NCBI GenBank assembly: GCA_032719365.1
Contig: CM064863.1
Span: 66,427,583 to 66,491,582 of the forward strand
Length of the DNA stretch: 64,000 nucleotides
Direction: 5' to 3'
Source: Prinsepia uniflora
Taxonomy: Eukaryota > Streptophyta > Magnoliopsida > Rosales > Rosaceae
Positions 12,638 to 23,017 of the stretch are shown here, in pieces. Under the pieces are notes generated by a model. It was not told the origin of the DNA, made no database searches, and saw only the letters and a list, made by a program, of their open reading frames with translations. A program made the position numbers and the translations under genes. Position 1 is the first letter of the stretch. Each line of letters begins with the position of its first letter.

Positions 12638-13504
12638 TTACTCCAGCTCAATCTCAGGGACAGCTTGCATCAAAATTTGCTCCGAATCAAGCTGCGCTAG
12701 CAACGGACCATTGGCCTCACCAGATTGAAAGTTCCAGTTCCTTGCCATCAAAGCAAACAGCACAAAACTCAATACCATGACTACGCTAGCATGCCCAATG
12801 AACAGAAGTTTCATCACGGCAACACCCCTCAAGCCATCCTCCTCAAGATCGCATTTCCACTCGGCATCTTGTTGGTTGGGCCACACTGACATCTTCTTAC
12901 ATCCTTTTAACCCAAATGCATCAGTGTATAATGACAACCCAAGTTGCAATATCCAAGTGCCCTTAAATACCAATCCAGATGACAAGAAAAACTCGGCGAA
13001 AAACGACCATGGCTTAATTGATAAATACAAGGAAGAAAAGGCACAAACGAGGGTTAATGTGCCTAGCATATCATACATAGCGCCACCAAGACCCGAAATT
13101 CCCTTGCCGATCACAGAATACTCCACCAAAAACGCAAGGCCTGCGAAAACGAAGACGAACCCTTCATTTATACGCAAAGGGTCGGTGTTTTCACGGCAAA
13201 TGATCAAAATGACGAGTGCCCAGAACATGAAAATGGCCGCTGATTGCTGGAAAAAGGAGAAACGGTAAGTGGGGTGGCCGGAAAAGGCCAAAAAGAGGAA
13301 TATTTCAGAGAAAGAAGCTATGGGAAGGGCTATGGTGAGAGTGTACAAATCGAAGTTTTTCCATTTGGGTTCTGAGAAATACCAAATTTTGGATCGGTAG
13401 AGAGATGGGTTCTTGAGGTAGAGGGAGGAGGAGCAGAGCAGGCGACGGAGGCCTATGGGAAAGAGCAACACGAAAGCTGAGAAATGGGTTGCTAGTGATG
13501 CCAT
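12638..13504 (-). CDS. DUF716 family multi-pass membrane protein (TMEM45-like)
   Basis: Single-exon gene of 288 aa. The sequence fits the plant DUF716 family, related to animal TMEM45 proteins. Hydrophobic segments lie at roughly residues 5-25, 52-74, 84-103, 113-132, 142-161, 168-190 and 235-260, implying about seven membrane spans. The stretch SGLVFKGTWILQLGLSLY (about residues 176-193) is typical of the family, followed by a hydrophilic loop with GLKGCKK. The exact biochemical role is unknown; some relatives have been linked to stress or virus responses. The start is the first ATG of the open frame (MASLATHF), followed immediately by the first hydrophobic segment. The gene is divergent from the PPR gene, separated by 457 bp. 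Confidence 0.85.
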   Translation of the reverse strand: MASLATHFSAFVLLFPIGLRRLLCSSSLYLKNPSLYRSKIWYFSEPKWKNFDLYTLTIALPIASFSEIFLFLAFSGHPTYRFSFFQQSAAIFMFWALVILIICRENTDPLRINEGFVFVFAGLAFLVEYSVIGKGISGLGGAMYDMLGTLTLVCAFSSLYLSIKPWSFFAEFFLSSGLVFKGTWILQLGLSLYTDAFGLKGCKKMSVWPNQQDAEWKCDLEEDGLRGVAVMKLLFIGHASVVMVLSFVLFALMARNWNFQSGEANGPLLAQLDSEQILMQAVPEIELE

Positions 13505-13961
13505 GTGAATTGCGATGCAGCTGTGAAATGTGTTCTAATTTTTTTGCTTTTCTTTTGTGTTCGTTCCCTCGTTGACGTTGTGAGGAGAGCTGAGATAAAT
13601 TCACAAACGGTATTTTGTTGGTTTTTGTTTTGGGGGCTCAAATTTTCAGAAAAAGATTTTTTATCCTCGTGCCCTCCAACAAGGTTAACATTGGCAAAAT
13701 TACACTTTTCACTTGCCAATGTTCAGACGGGCCGGGGATGAGCCCATGTTTAGCCCAATGAGTCATCTTCAAGCTGAGGCCAGTCTGCTATTTCATCTCA
13801 GTAAAGCTCACCCTTTTTTCCAAGAAGAAAACCGCTAATAATTTGCTTAAACCCTGTATTTTGTTGCCGAATAACTCTAAAACTCCACAACCTACTTCAT
13901 TCTTCTTTGTCACTCGGCAAATTTGGGTCTTTTCGAGCTGCATCGATAGAAAACATAACCA
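13505..13961. promoter_or_regulatory. Shared divergent promoter region (DUF716 / PPR)
   Basis: The 457 bp between the two start codons must hold both 5' UTRs and both core promoters. I see no convincing TATA box for either gene. T-rich tracts occur near 13539-13555 and 13613-13635. This is an inference from gene order and spacing only. Confidence 0.5.
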
Positions 13962-15311
13962 ATGCTTTCTTCAACCTGTCGATGCCCTAGACGATTTCTT
14001 CATTTTCATCTCCGTCGAACTCAAATCCGCCTATATTCCTCTCTTCCTTACTCTTCTTCCAGCCAAACCATTTCGATTCACGACCCCACCAACCCAAAAC
14101 CTCAATCAAATCCCACAATTTATGACCACGCCACCGTCCGCGAAACGCTCTCTTCTTACTGCAACGACTGGAAGAAAGCCTTGGAATTTTTCAACTGGCT
14201 GGAAATTGAGTGCAAATTCCAGCACATCACCGAAACCCACAATCGGATGCTTGACATTCTTGGTAAGTTTTTCGAATTTGAGCTCGCTTGGAACTTAATT
14301 CACAAAATGAAGCAGAACCCAGTTTCTGCTCCGGACCATGCTACATTTCGCATATTGTTTAAGAGATATGTATCTGCACACCTTGTAAAAGAAGCTATAG
14401 ATACTTATAATAGATTGGAAGAGTTTGATTTGAAGGATGAAACCTCCTATTGTAATCTTATTGATGCTCTTTGTGAATATAAGCATGTGATTGAGGCTCA
14501 AGAATTGTGTTTATGGAATAACAAAGAGTTGGATTTTGATCACTGTACTAAGGTCTATAATTTACTTCTTCGCGGGTGGTTGAAAATGGGGTGGTGGGGT
14601 AAGTGTAGGGACTTTTGGGAAGAGATGGATAGGAAAGGTGTTTGTAAAGATTTGCATTCGTATTCAATATATATGGACATAATGTGCAAGAGTGGAAAGC
14701 CATGGAAGGCTGTGAAGTTGTATAAGGAGATGAAGAGGAAAGGGATCAAACTGGATGTGGTGGCATACAATACGGTAATTCGTGCTATTGGCCTTTCTGA
14801 TGGTGTTGATTTTTCGACGAGGCTGTTGAGGGAGATGAAGGATTTGGGCTGTCAACCAAATGTTGGGACATATAATATAATTATTAAACTTTTGTGTGAG
14901 AATGGGAGATATAGGGAGGCATTCTCGGTACTTCATCAAATGCCTAAGATGGGTTGTGTACCAGATGTGATTACATATCATTGCATTTTCAAGTATCTGG
15001 AGAAGCCAAATGAGATTCTTAGACTGTTTGATAAGATGATTGAAAGTAGAGTTCAGCCAAGGATGGACACTTTCGTGATGCTTATGAGGAAGTTTGGGAG
15101 ATGGGGATTCCTCAGACCACTGTTTCTCGTGTGGAATAGGATGGAGACGCTCGGGTGTAGTCCTGATGAGTCTGCATACAATGCGTTAATCGATGCTCTG
15201 GTGGAAAAAGGTATGTTAGATATGGCTAGGACATATGATGAAGAGATGCTAGCAAAGGGACTTTCAGCTAGGCCAAGGGAAGAGTTGGGGACGAAACTGG
15301 GTAAGCAATGA
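13962..15311 (+). CDS. P-class pentatricopeptide repeat protein, probably mitochondrial
   Basis: Intronless gene of 449 aa. The N-terminal 30 residues are rich in Arg, Ser and Leu without acids (MLSSTCRCPRRFLHFHLRR), as in a mitochondrial presequence. From about residue 75 it is built of 35-residue helical repeats. Typical units are TSYCNLIDALCEYKHVIEA, VAYNTVIRAIG, GTYNIIIKLLCENGRYREA and SAYNALIDALVEKGMLDMA. There is no E, DYW or SMR domain, so it is a pure P-class protein; these bind organelle RNA and aid its processing, stability or translation. It resembles the Arabidopsis At1g80550 type (motifs ALEFFNW and DILGKFFEFE) as I remember it. The RNA target cannot be read with confidence. The missing introns are normal for plant PPR genes. 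Confidence 0.9.
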   Translation: MLSSTCRCPRRFLHFHLRRTQIRLYSSLPYSSSSQTISIHDPTNPKPQSNPTIYDHATVRETLSSYCNDWKKALEFFNWLEIECKFQHITETHNRMLDILGKFFEFELAWNLIHKMKQNPVSAPDHATFRILFKRYVSAHLVKEAIDTYNRLEEFDLKDETSYCNLIDALCEYKHVIEAQELCLWNNKELDFDHCTKVYNLLLRGWLKMGWWGKCRDFWEEMDRKGVCKDLHSYSIYMDIMCKSGKPWKAVKLYKEMKRKGIKLDVVAYNTVIRAIGLSDGVDFSTRLLREMKDLGCQPNVGTYNIIIKLLCENGRYREAFSVLHQMPKMGCVPDVITYHCIFKYLEKPNEILRLFDKMIESRVQPRMDTFVMLMRKFGRWGFLRPLFLVWNRMETLGCSPDESAYNALIDALVEKGMLDMARTYDEEMLAKGLSARPREELGTKLGKQ

Positions 15312-16806
15312 ATCTAATGATGGGCAATTGCAAGAGGAAATTATATGCTTCTGCCCTTTCAACCTACATTTTTATGTCGAAAAGAAAATGGAAGCTAAGG
15401 AATGAACCATCTGAATAATGCATTAAGTGCTGAAGGATATGGTGTAGATGGCTTACAGATATGTATTATATGGCTTATAGAGATGTGCAGTTGAAAACAT
15501 TGGTTCCATTGAGGACAGATTTTAGGGTACCGTTGAACAGGTAGTAACTGCAAATTTGTCTTCTACTCTTAACAGTAATTGATGCCCAGATCTTCTCATT
15601 GATATGGGTAATTTTGTCGTCCCTTTCAGTCCCTTGTATCAATCATTGTTTGTTCCCTCATAAGTTTGGGGCTGAGTGGGGTTGGCAGTTTGTAATATTT
15701 CCACACTTAGCAAATTTCTCAACCATTCCTAATGGGAGTTGAGGGGCAGTTTGAGAACCTTTTTTTTTTTTTTGCTTTTTTGTGCATAAGTATTTGGGGA
15801 AAATTAAGGATGAAGAGGAGTGGAGAAAGAATGGTGAGATACTTTGCTCGATCTTAGAATTACAAGATACAAAAAATATTTGTTCTCTGAAAATATATTG
15901 CTTGAGTAATCAATATATATTTGCCTCCATCACTTTCTACTCTATATACTATCATTGTTTTCCGAATTTTAGGGGTACCTTTTAAAGTTCTTGTCATATT
16001 TATGTTCATGTCCAGCAACTAATAACCCGAACCTGTTAAGTTCGTGTTGTTTTTGGGTTTTTCCAATCGTGTTTTTTCCTTTTGCGTCATGTTATAATGT
16101 TGTGTCAATCAACGTGAGAGGGGTTTTGTAACCCTCAAGAAATTCATGTCATAAATGAAGCATTTTAATTGGTAACCCGTGTTCAACCCTGCTCTTTTTT
16201 TCTACAACGACACTTGCGATGTGCATTAAACACCGGAGAAAGTCTTGCGTTGGACAAGCACCGTCCACGAAGAAGCAAATTTAAAACCTTTCTCAGAATA
16301 TTCTTCTTCTATGACTTGAAGGAAAACATCAAAATTTGAAAATTCATGTTTGTTCACATACAGATGCAGCTGGTAGAAACGAAAGTAGCTCAAATGTACC
16401 ATTCAATTTAATTCCAAGTTTGCTTTCTAAAATGTCACCATATGAAAAGTTTCTATAAAGGGTTCTGCTATAGACGGCTAGGATCATCCCATTCATGACT
16501 CAGAGCCTTCTAGGAAGGTGACAAGTGGAAAAAACCCAAGAAACATGACCCACTAGAAACTCAGATTCAGATCCTCCTTAACAAATATGGACCGTTAGTT
16601 GGCAATAAGACTTGTACAAATAATTATGTGGCTCTAAAAGATCCCTTCAACTCTCTCTCACACTGCTATCCAATTAAAAACCAAAGGCTCTCAAAATTAC
16701 ACCAACATATCATCAACTTCCACCACAATAAAACCCCATTAACAACATCTCACACAAATTTTCTCAGGGATTTGAGCACAGTTTCTTCTTCTTTTTCTCT
16801 TCAACA
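15312..16806. other. Intergenic region, PPR 3' flank and PGR5 promoter
   Basis: I see no gene. A poly-T run lies at 15761-15773. A segment at about 16018-16130 with AACCCGAACCTGTTAAGTTCGTGTTG resembles the ends of a plant hAT-type element whose relative is also seen near 56420. The last 200 bp before 16807 are C- and A-rich and likely contain the PGR5 5' UTR; the bases just before the ATG are pyrimidine-rich (TTCTCTTCAACA). Confidence 0.5.
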
Positions 16807-17862
16807 ATGGCAACTTCGAGTTTGAGTTCTTGTTTCTATGGAAGTTGGGGGACTTCAATGGCGGGCGAAGATTATGGAACGTTGGTGAAATCAGTGCCAA
16901 ACCATGTCAAGGTTGGGAAGCCAATCAGAGCTCAGCCCATGATGAAAAACATCAATGAAGGCAAAGGCATCTTTGCGCCTGTTGTGGTTATTACTCGTAA
17001 CATTGTTGGCAAGAAGAGGTTCAATCAGATTAGGGGCAAGGCTATTGCTTTGCACTCTCAGGTAAATATATACTTATCAAATGTCAATTATTATTTTTTA
17101 TTCCGAACCTAGTACCATGAACTTGTAATTGAATGGGATATTAAAGTAATTAGCTTTTCGATTGAAGCCTAGAGACATGAGGCATGAGTTATGTCGGGTT
17201 TGGTTTGTTTACTTTGGTAATGTCACGCAAAATAGTATTAGCTACTAGTAACTTATAGCTCAAGTGATTAAGAGCGTGTACTCATTTAAGGTTTTCTGCT
17301 CGTCACCCTTCTCCTTTTACATGCCTTCTATAAAACAAAGCAAAGTGGAGGGAGAGGAGATGGTGGTGGTAGAGATAGGGCAGGTGGCAGAGGTGGATGC
17401 GGAGATAGAGGAGATATGGGGGATGGAGGTCCTCGCGGTAGAGGAAGTAGGTCAACCTTGATGGTGAAGTCACAGACAATGGTAGTCAATAGAATATGAC
17501 AGTTTAAAGTAATATACATACATATATATATATATATATATTTAAATTTATTAGATGGGAAGATTCAAGTTAAAATTTTGTAGTTGATAAAGTATCGTTG
17601 AGTCGTTATATGATTTACTTTAATTTTTTTTTTCCATATCATATTAAAAAAAATTATGAAAAAAAAGTAATAGAAAATTGTGGAGGTTAATATATCAAGA
17701 GGACAACAATGGCGGATTATAGAAGTTCTTAAATTTTGACACAACTATTCTTTGCAGGTAATTACAGAGTTCTGCAAATCCATCGGAGCAGACGCGAAAC
17801 AAAGGCAAGGGCTAATTCGGCTGGCGAAGAAGAATGGAGAAAAGCTAGGATTTCTGGCATGA
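16807..17862 (+). CDS. PGR5: PROTON GRADIENT REGULATION 5 (PGR5), chloroplast
   Basis: Small thylakoid-associated protein required for antimycin-A-sensitive cyclic electron flow around photosystem I, acting with PGRL1. There are two exons, 16807-17061 and 17758-17862, joined in phase 0 after HSQ, giving 119 aa. The mature part is almost invariant among plants: PMMKNINEGKGIFAPVVV, TRNIVGKKRFNQIRGKAIA, then EFCKSIGADAKQRQGL and the C-terminus KLGFLA. The first 40 or so residues (Ser-rich, with FYGSWGTSMAGEDY) form a transit peptide somewhat shorter than the Arabidopsis one. Cysteines lie in the transit peptide (residue 9) and in EFCKS. The 696-bp intron holds a GA-rich insert. The gene converges on eIF(iso)4E, with 666 bp between the stop codons. 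Confidence 0.97.
17341..17502 (+). other. GA-rich Gly/Arg coding-like segment in PGR5 intron
   Basis: Within the intron, one frame from about 17343 reads as a run of Gly, Arg and Asp with RGG-like units (GGRGDGGGRD, GGPRGRGSRS) and stays open to a TGA near 17500. It resembles the Gly/Arg-rich domain of nucleolar or RNA-binding proteins but joins no recognisable domain. It may be a captured gene scrap or plain purine repeat. Confidence 0.35.
17515..17541 (+). repeat. TA microsatellite in PGR5 intron
   Basis: A run of alternating T and A of about 25 bases follows ACATACATA. It is a simple repeat and likely polymorphic. Confidence 0.85.
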
Positions 17863-18528
17863 TGACATCAGTAGCTAGAATGCCTCCATTTTGTTGTCAC
17901 CATTAGAAAATCAAAGTTAATAGTTTAATTTCATACTTGATTCCAGATGCATATACACTCATCATCCAGCTGGGATTCCTTCGAACTCCAGAATATAAAA
18001 TTTGATGTCACTTGTTCCATAATATTTGCACTTGCTCCATCGAACTTAGTAACATAGACTTATAACTAAATAGGATATTAAGGTGATTAATGATATGAGG
18101 AGATTTATGCTAGCACAACAAAGCAGAAAAAAAAATTATAGACCAAATTTGTCTAAAAAAAAAAAAGATCGTTACTCATCAGCTACAAAATGCCCATCTA
18201 CAAGAGTGTTAAATAGAAAATCTGGAAAAGATGCAGGTTTAAATAATTTCAATGACAATTATAGTAATCAGCCGTGTATTACAAACAAAACTTACTGATT
18301 GTACCTGAGAAACTTTCAATGTTACAAAAAGAAACTTAGTTTTTCGATATTTGAGGACAATTTCAAAAACCGTAACATGAACAATATGATCATATTACAC
18401 AAAGGAAAAATAAGTTAACAAAATGTTTCCTCTAGCTCTTCTCAACAACAGAAAAACTGCGAAAGTTGAATTTCATGTCTTTGGTAACGGGGAGCGAAGA
18501 CCCATGCAACAAAACACTTGAGAACGGA
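17863..18528. other. Convergent intergenic region, PGR5 / eIF(iso)4E
   Basis: Both 3' UTRs and poly(A) sites must lie here. A-rich runs occur at 18126-18137 and 18156-18168. No other coding sequence is recognised. Confidence 0.5.
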
Positions 18529-21500
18529 TCAAACATTGTATCGAGGCTTTGCAGATCTTTCCCTTTTAGAATCGTCCTGCAATAACAGAACAAGTAAGAA
18601 ACAGAATTCAAGAGTGCTCGAAAACAAATAACAGTAGGTAAACTTACATGGAAGCTATAGGTGATCTTATCAGTGACATCCATTATCTCCTTCCATTTCC
18701 TCCCAATGCTCATCTACATGACACAATAACAAAATTCAGCCATTTGCCGACATTTAAATTGGCAACAAAACATGACACTGCAGAGGTATAATGACTAAAA
18801 TGGTTATACTCCAACCAAAAAAGAAGAAAAGTAAATGTTTCCTGGTATAATCAAGAACTGGCACATGAAGAGATGTGATACACATGCCAAACCCAACATG
18901 GTCGAGGAACATGCAAATAGGGTTACAGAAGCATCTCCACTCAAGCAAAATGATAACCCTCCAATCTTAAAATAGATTAAGAAACGTGTCCTCTTTGCAA
19001 CCAATGGACAACTTATATATAGTTTACGGAACAATGAGAACATACCTCCTTGAACCATGCAAAAAGCTAGAGAAGGAAGCCAAGAGATGCTTAAAATCCT
19101 ATAAATGCCATTTTGAAAACCCAACCAAACTCCATAGGTTTATATTGCCATCTTATTCATGTATCTTTTCACGATCTTAAAATCCCTGACCTAACTCATC
19201 ATTCACTTTGTTCAAACCCACATCATTCACCTTTTCTTAAACCACTGAAACAGTAAAACCATACTTTTGTTTACCCATTGTCTCTTAAATAGCTTTGGTA
19301 ATTAGCCCTCAGAATTTTTTGTGGTTGCTTCCAGATTCCACATGTATTCATAGCCTCCAAAATTCATATCAAGAAAGGCCCTGAACTCTGAACTAAAGTC
19401 TGTCTTACACACAGGAGCCTTAAAGTATGTATTCAGATTCAGGCCCTACCTAGCAATAAACTGTGATAGAAACATATAGCAGTATGCGTTCAATTTCAAA
19501 ACCAAGCATGCCAGACAGTGAACTATTTCTATTTTTAATAGCCTTTTGTTTTTCCTTCAGGGAAGGAAACCAATGTTACATGTTTTGATTTTTCTACAAT
19601 CAAAAAACATGGAACGCCCATCAATAAAAACCTCAAAACCTGATAACAAAGACCGAGTCCAAGAATTTAATATGCTGGGACTTTAACTATATCATCGTGA
19701 CAATTCAGCATATGAAAATGCATCCAAAGAGTAAAATAAATCAACCAACCACTAAATCCAAATTAAAGTCTGAATTTGATTCATACCTGGGCTGCCTCGT
19801 TTGCAGCACTCCTAGTCCATAAAGCAAGTTTGTCCTGCCTCTGGCGCACACTAGCTACTACTCCACAAATCTCATCAGCCTCATCAAATTGCTCGCCAAT
19901 CAGTGCCATCAACTACTCAATAAAACAACAACACATTATTATCAAATTTCCAATAAACCATCACGTAAAATGAAACAAACTTGTGTTTAGTCCAATACAC
20001 AGTCATCTTCAATCCAGAGTGAGCAAGATTCAGCAACCTTTCTCGCAGATGAGCAGATCATGACTACATATATATAGAATAATATTCAATGGGCATGCCA
20101 TGTTGTACTGTCCTTAAATTTCTATGTACCAGAAATCAAGTCTATCACTGTCTTGATTCAATATTCAATTGGCATGCCATGTTGTATATGTTGCACCGAA
20201 ACGGATACGGATACAAGGATACAATACGACACGATACTCCGATACGCCAAAATCAAAAAATCAAAGGAAACGATACGAGAAGGATACGGAAAATAAATAA
20301 TATATTAAAATTGTTTATGAAATTCTAAGTAAGTGAGATCGAAACCCATAAGATTTTAGACGGTGAAAGCCAGTTGCAATCGTCAATGCTTGGAAATTAG
20401 TCTGATATCTAGGCTTGTGCATTATTCTGTGTTAGAAATTTTGGATAGCTAGTGAGGGAGAAAAATATAGTCTACTATTGATATGAGCACAAAAAACAAA
20501 TGATATATCAACTTCAGAACCAATGAGAAGGTGGTCTTGCACCAAAAAGCAAGCTGCAAAGAAAGGAATGTAAAACAGGCAGTGTTGAATTATGCGATAC
20601 CAATAACCATTCCTGACTCTCATTTGTAAAATGGTCTGAAATATAAAAATCCCTAAGGTTGTATAGCAATAATTAACACAAGCTGGTTATTTTTTTCTAG
20701 TTTCTATTGGAGCCATTCCAGTACACCATATTCTGATGCCAAAGGCCAGAGTGATTTCAGAATCTAGATTTCTGTTTTCTTCCTTTCTCTTACTATTACC
20801 CTACATGGCCAACACTACCAGAAGCTTTGGAAGGCTTGTAACATGAGTTTCCATGTAGACAAGGTAACAAGACATCGGATGTGGTAGCAACCAACCTAGT
20901 AACTTATCACGGAGCAACAAACCATAAATCAAACATTCAAACAACAACATAGTTTCAAAATTTGCTAACACAAATCCAAACCCATTGTGCAAAAACCATA
21001 CATCTGCAAACGAACCAGAAGGAACCAAATCCCACCCAAATCAACAAACAAGAACAAACCAACAAAACCCATATATCAAACCAAGAAATCAATAGCAGAA
21101 ATCAAAGGATTACCAGCCAAACAAACCAGCAAAACCCATAAATCAAACCAAGAAATCAATAGCGGAAATCAAAGGATTACCTCCAAATTGCTGATGTTGC
21201 TACGGAAGTACGGAACGACCGAACGAAACTGTTGAGGAGGATGAACGAATTGCAACGAAAATCAAAATACCCACACCCAAGTGACCAAGTCAGAGAGAAG
21301 CCAGAAGGCGAGGAAGAGAGGCGAGGGAGAGGCGATGGCGAGGGAGGGAGAGGCGGAACGGGGGAGAGGCTGGAAATCAATTTGTTTTGATATTTATGAA
21401 AAGAACGTATCAGATTATGTTTTTGTTTTGACATTTATGCCCTCGCGTATCCATAACAATTACAAAATACGTATCCAATTATGAAACGCGCGTATCCAAA

Positions 21501-23017
21501 CCATATCCAAATATCAATACCGTATCCGAACGTATCCGAGCGTATCGGACCGGTATCGGTATCCGAAACGCGATACGGCGGCCTGATGACGTTTCGGTGC
21601 AACATAGCATGTTGTACTGTCCTTAAATTTCTATGTACCAGAAATCAAGTCTATTGCTGTCTTGATTCAATGTCAGCCACAATAGCATGCCAGTACTATT
21701 CCTACACGTGTATAAATTGAAGAATGATGAGGAAAGGAAAGTCTCACGGTTTCTAGCCACATGGAATCAAGGCTGGCCTTCCTGTTGCTGGTGACAGTCC
21801 ACTTGCCTCCATTAGCGCACTCAGGATCCTCCCATTTTGGCTCAACCCCAGCCCTGAACAGGTGGAAGTCTGCATTTCCTGTCAACTTGCTGGGCTTGAA
21901 TACCTGATCATAAAGCCTGCACAAAAATGATTTGCATCACAACTTCAAATAGCAGGATTGGAATCAGATTAAAGTTCAGAACTTGAATTAAATTAACTTG
22001 AATACAACCCCAGAATAAAAAATACAGGATGGATATGCTAACCTTATTTTCTCACATTGACACGAAAAAGGGAAGAGAGAGGGTTGAGAGATGCACCTAC
22101 ATTGGTTTTAAATCTAAAAACTAAATGACATTAGATATATATATGAATTTCTAGTTTTAAGTCAATACATTCGCAAACATTCCTTCCTTTCCGCTCTCAT
22201 CTATGTTCTCTCTTCCCTCTTCCTTACAGCTTCACCCCTCTAACTTTAATTTCAATTATTAGAATGAAACTATAGATAGGAATGGAAGGAAACCAAACAA
22301 GATAAAAAGCTAGAAAACCAAAAGAGTTAAAAACTGCCCAAATTAGGTAAATTATTTGCTGGATCAACCAGAATCATAAGCTAGAAATCAAATCAGAAAG
22401 GAATTAACCAGAGAGAGAATCACAAGTTTAAGAACGTTGGAGCTAATACTTTTTAGGAGCAAAGGCTATGAAAGCCCCATCAGAGAAAAACGGGGCAAGA
22501 CTTTCATCACATAGAATAAGCTAAAGTGCTAAACCAATAGATTACTTGGCATTTCAGGAGTTCTCCCAAATTTTCTCAGAAACCAAACATAAGCTAAGCA
22601 CAGATCAAATACCAATGAGCAGAACAAGAAAGATCTGAACAAACCAACCTTCAACAACAAAAATTCACAAATCTAAAAGCTCAAGGCAAAGGAAAAATGC
22701 TAGGGAACAATATTCCTCAAAAATAAACCCAAAGAACAAAAGGGGAGACATGGAGGTTAGGTTTAGATTATATAACGTTATGCATACCACCAAAATTCTT
22801 GAACGGTTTCGAAGGTGTAGGCCTTGCGAAGAGAGCTTCCCCAAGCAGCACCTTGCTTAGGCTTGGATTGGTTATCGAACCAAAAGGTCCACTTCCTCTC
22901 CAGCTTGTGCGGGCCACTGCTTGCCTGTACCTTTGTCTCGACCGCAGCCTCCGCCGCACTATTATCCTCTGAGTCTATTTTTGGTGGTGGCGCCGCTGCT
23001 GTGACCTCTGTCGCCAT
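18529..23017 (-). CDS. eIFiso4E: Eukaryotic translation initiation factor eIF(iso)4E
   Basis: Plant isoform of the mRNA 5'-cap-binding protein. It pairs with eIFiso4G to form eIFiso4F and recruit ribosomes in the cytoplasm. There are five exons on the minus strand: 23017-22788, 21916-21748, 19912-19787, 18713-18648 and 18576-18529. They total 212 aa plus stop, with all phases consistent. Conserved blocks are HKLERKWTFWFDNQ, WGSSLRKAYTF, FRAGVEPKWEDPECANGGKW, ALIGEQFDEADEICGVVASVR, RKWKEIMDVTDKITY and the C-terminus SAKPRYNV. The cap-stacking tryptophans are W59 (in AAWG) and W105 (in EPKWED). The ~36-residue Ala/Glu-rich N-terminus is longer than in Arabidopsis. Intron 3 (19913-21747) contains a DNA transposon. 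eIF(iso)4E is a known susceptibility factor for potyviruses in several crops; nothing in this sequence shows whether this allele matters there. Confidence 0.97.
20187..21606. mobile_element. Non-autonomous DNA transposon, Mutator-like, in eIF(iso)4E intron 3
   Basis: Terminal inverted repeats of 17 bp are perfect: TATGTTGCACCGAAACG at 20187-20203 and its reverse complement at 21590-21606. They are flanked by CATGTTGTA on the left (20178-20186) and GCATGTTGTA on the right (21607-21616), a 9-10 bp target duplication with one mismatch. That length suits Mutator-like elements better than hAT (8 bp). Subterminal regions are full of GATACG/CGTATC motifs in inverted orientation. No transposase is visible in 1.42 kb. 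The centre contains a 67-bp tandem repeat (21054-21182). Confidence 0.75.
21054..21182 (+). repeat. 67-bp tandem repeat inside the Mutator-like element
   Basis: Units start ACAAACC(A/G)(A/G)CAAAACCCAT at 21054 and 21121 and end AAATCAAAGGATTACC. They differ at a few positions. The repeat is confined to the transposon interior. Confidence 0.8.

Larger units (their letters stand above)
20092..21671 (+). repeat. Tandem duplication (about 77 bp) split by a transposon
   Basis: The sequence ATTCAATGGGCATGCCATGTTGTA followed by CTGTCCTTAAATTTC occurs once intact at about 20089-20166. It occurs a second time with its left part at about 20167-20186 and its right part at 21607-21671. The interruption is the element at 20187-21606. 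The tandem copy therefore existed before the insertion. Confidence 0.8.

Noticed and set aside
12777..13268. A 163-codon open frame on the plus strand opposite the DUF716 gene.
   Set aside because: It is the complement of a clear seven-span membrane protein; composition (Pro, Thr, Asn, Lys rich) is what antisense of hydrophobic codons gives, and no family fits.
16628..16825. A 65-codon frame just upstream of and overlapping the PGR5 start.
   Set aside because: It overlaps the PGR5 ATG in another frame and matches no protein; most likely 5' UTR or promoter sequence.
21177..21434. An 85-codon Pro/Ser-rich minus-strand frame inside the Mutator-like element.
   Set aside because: It arises from GA-rich low-complexity sequence and has no domain; probably not a gene.
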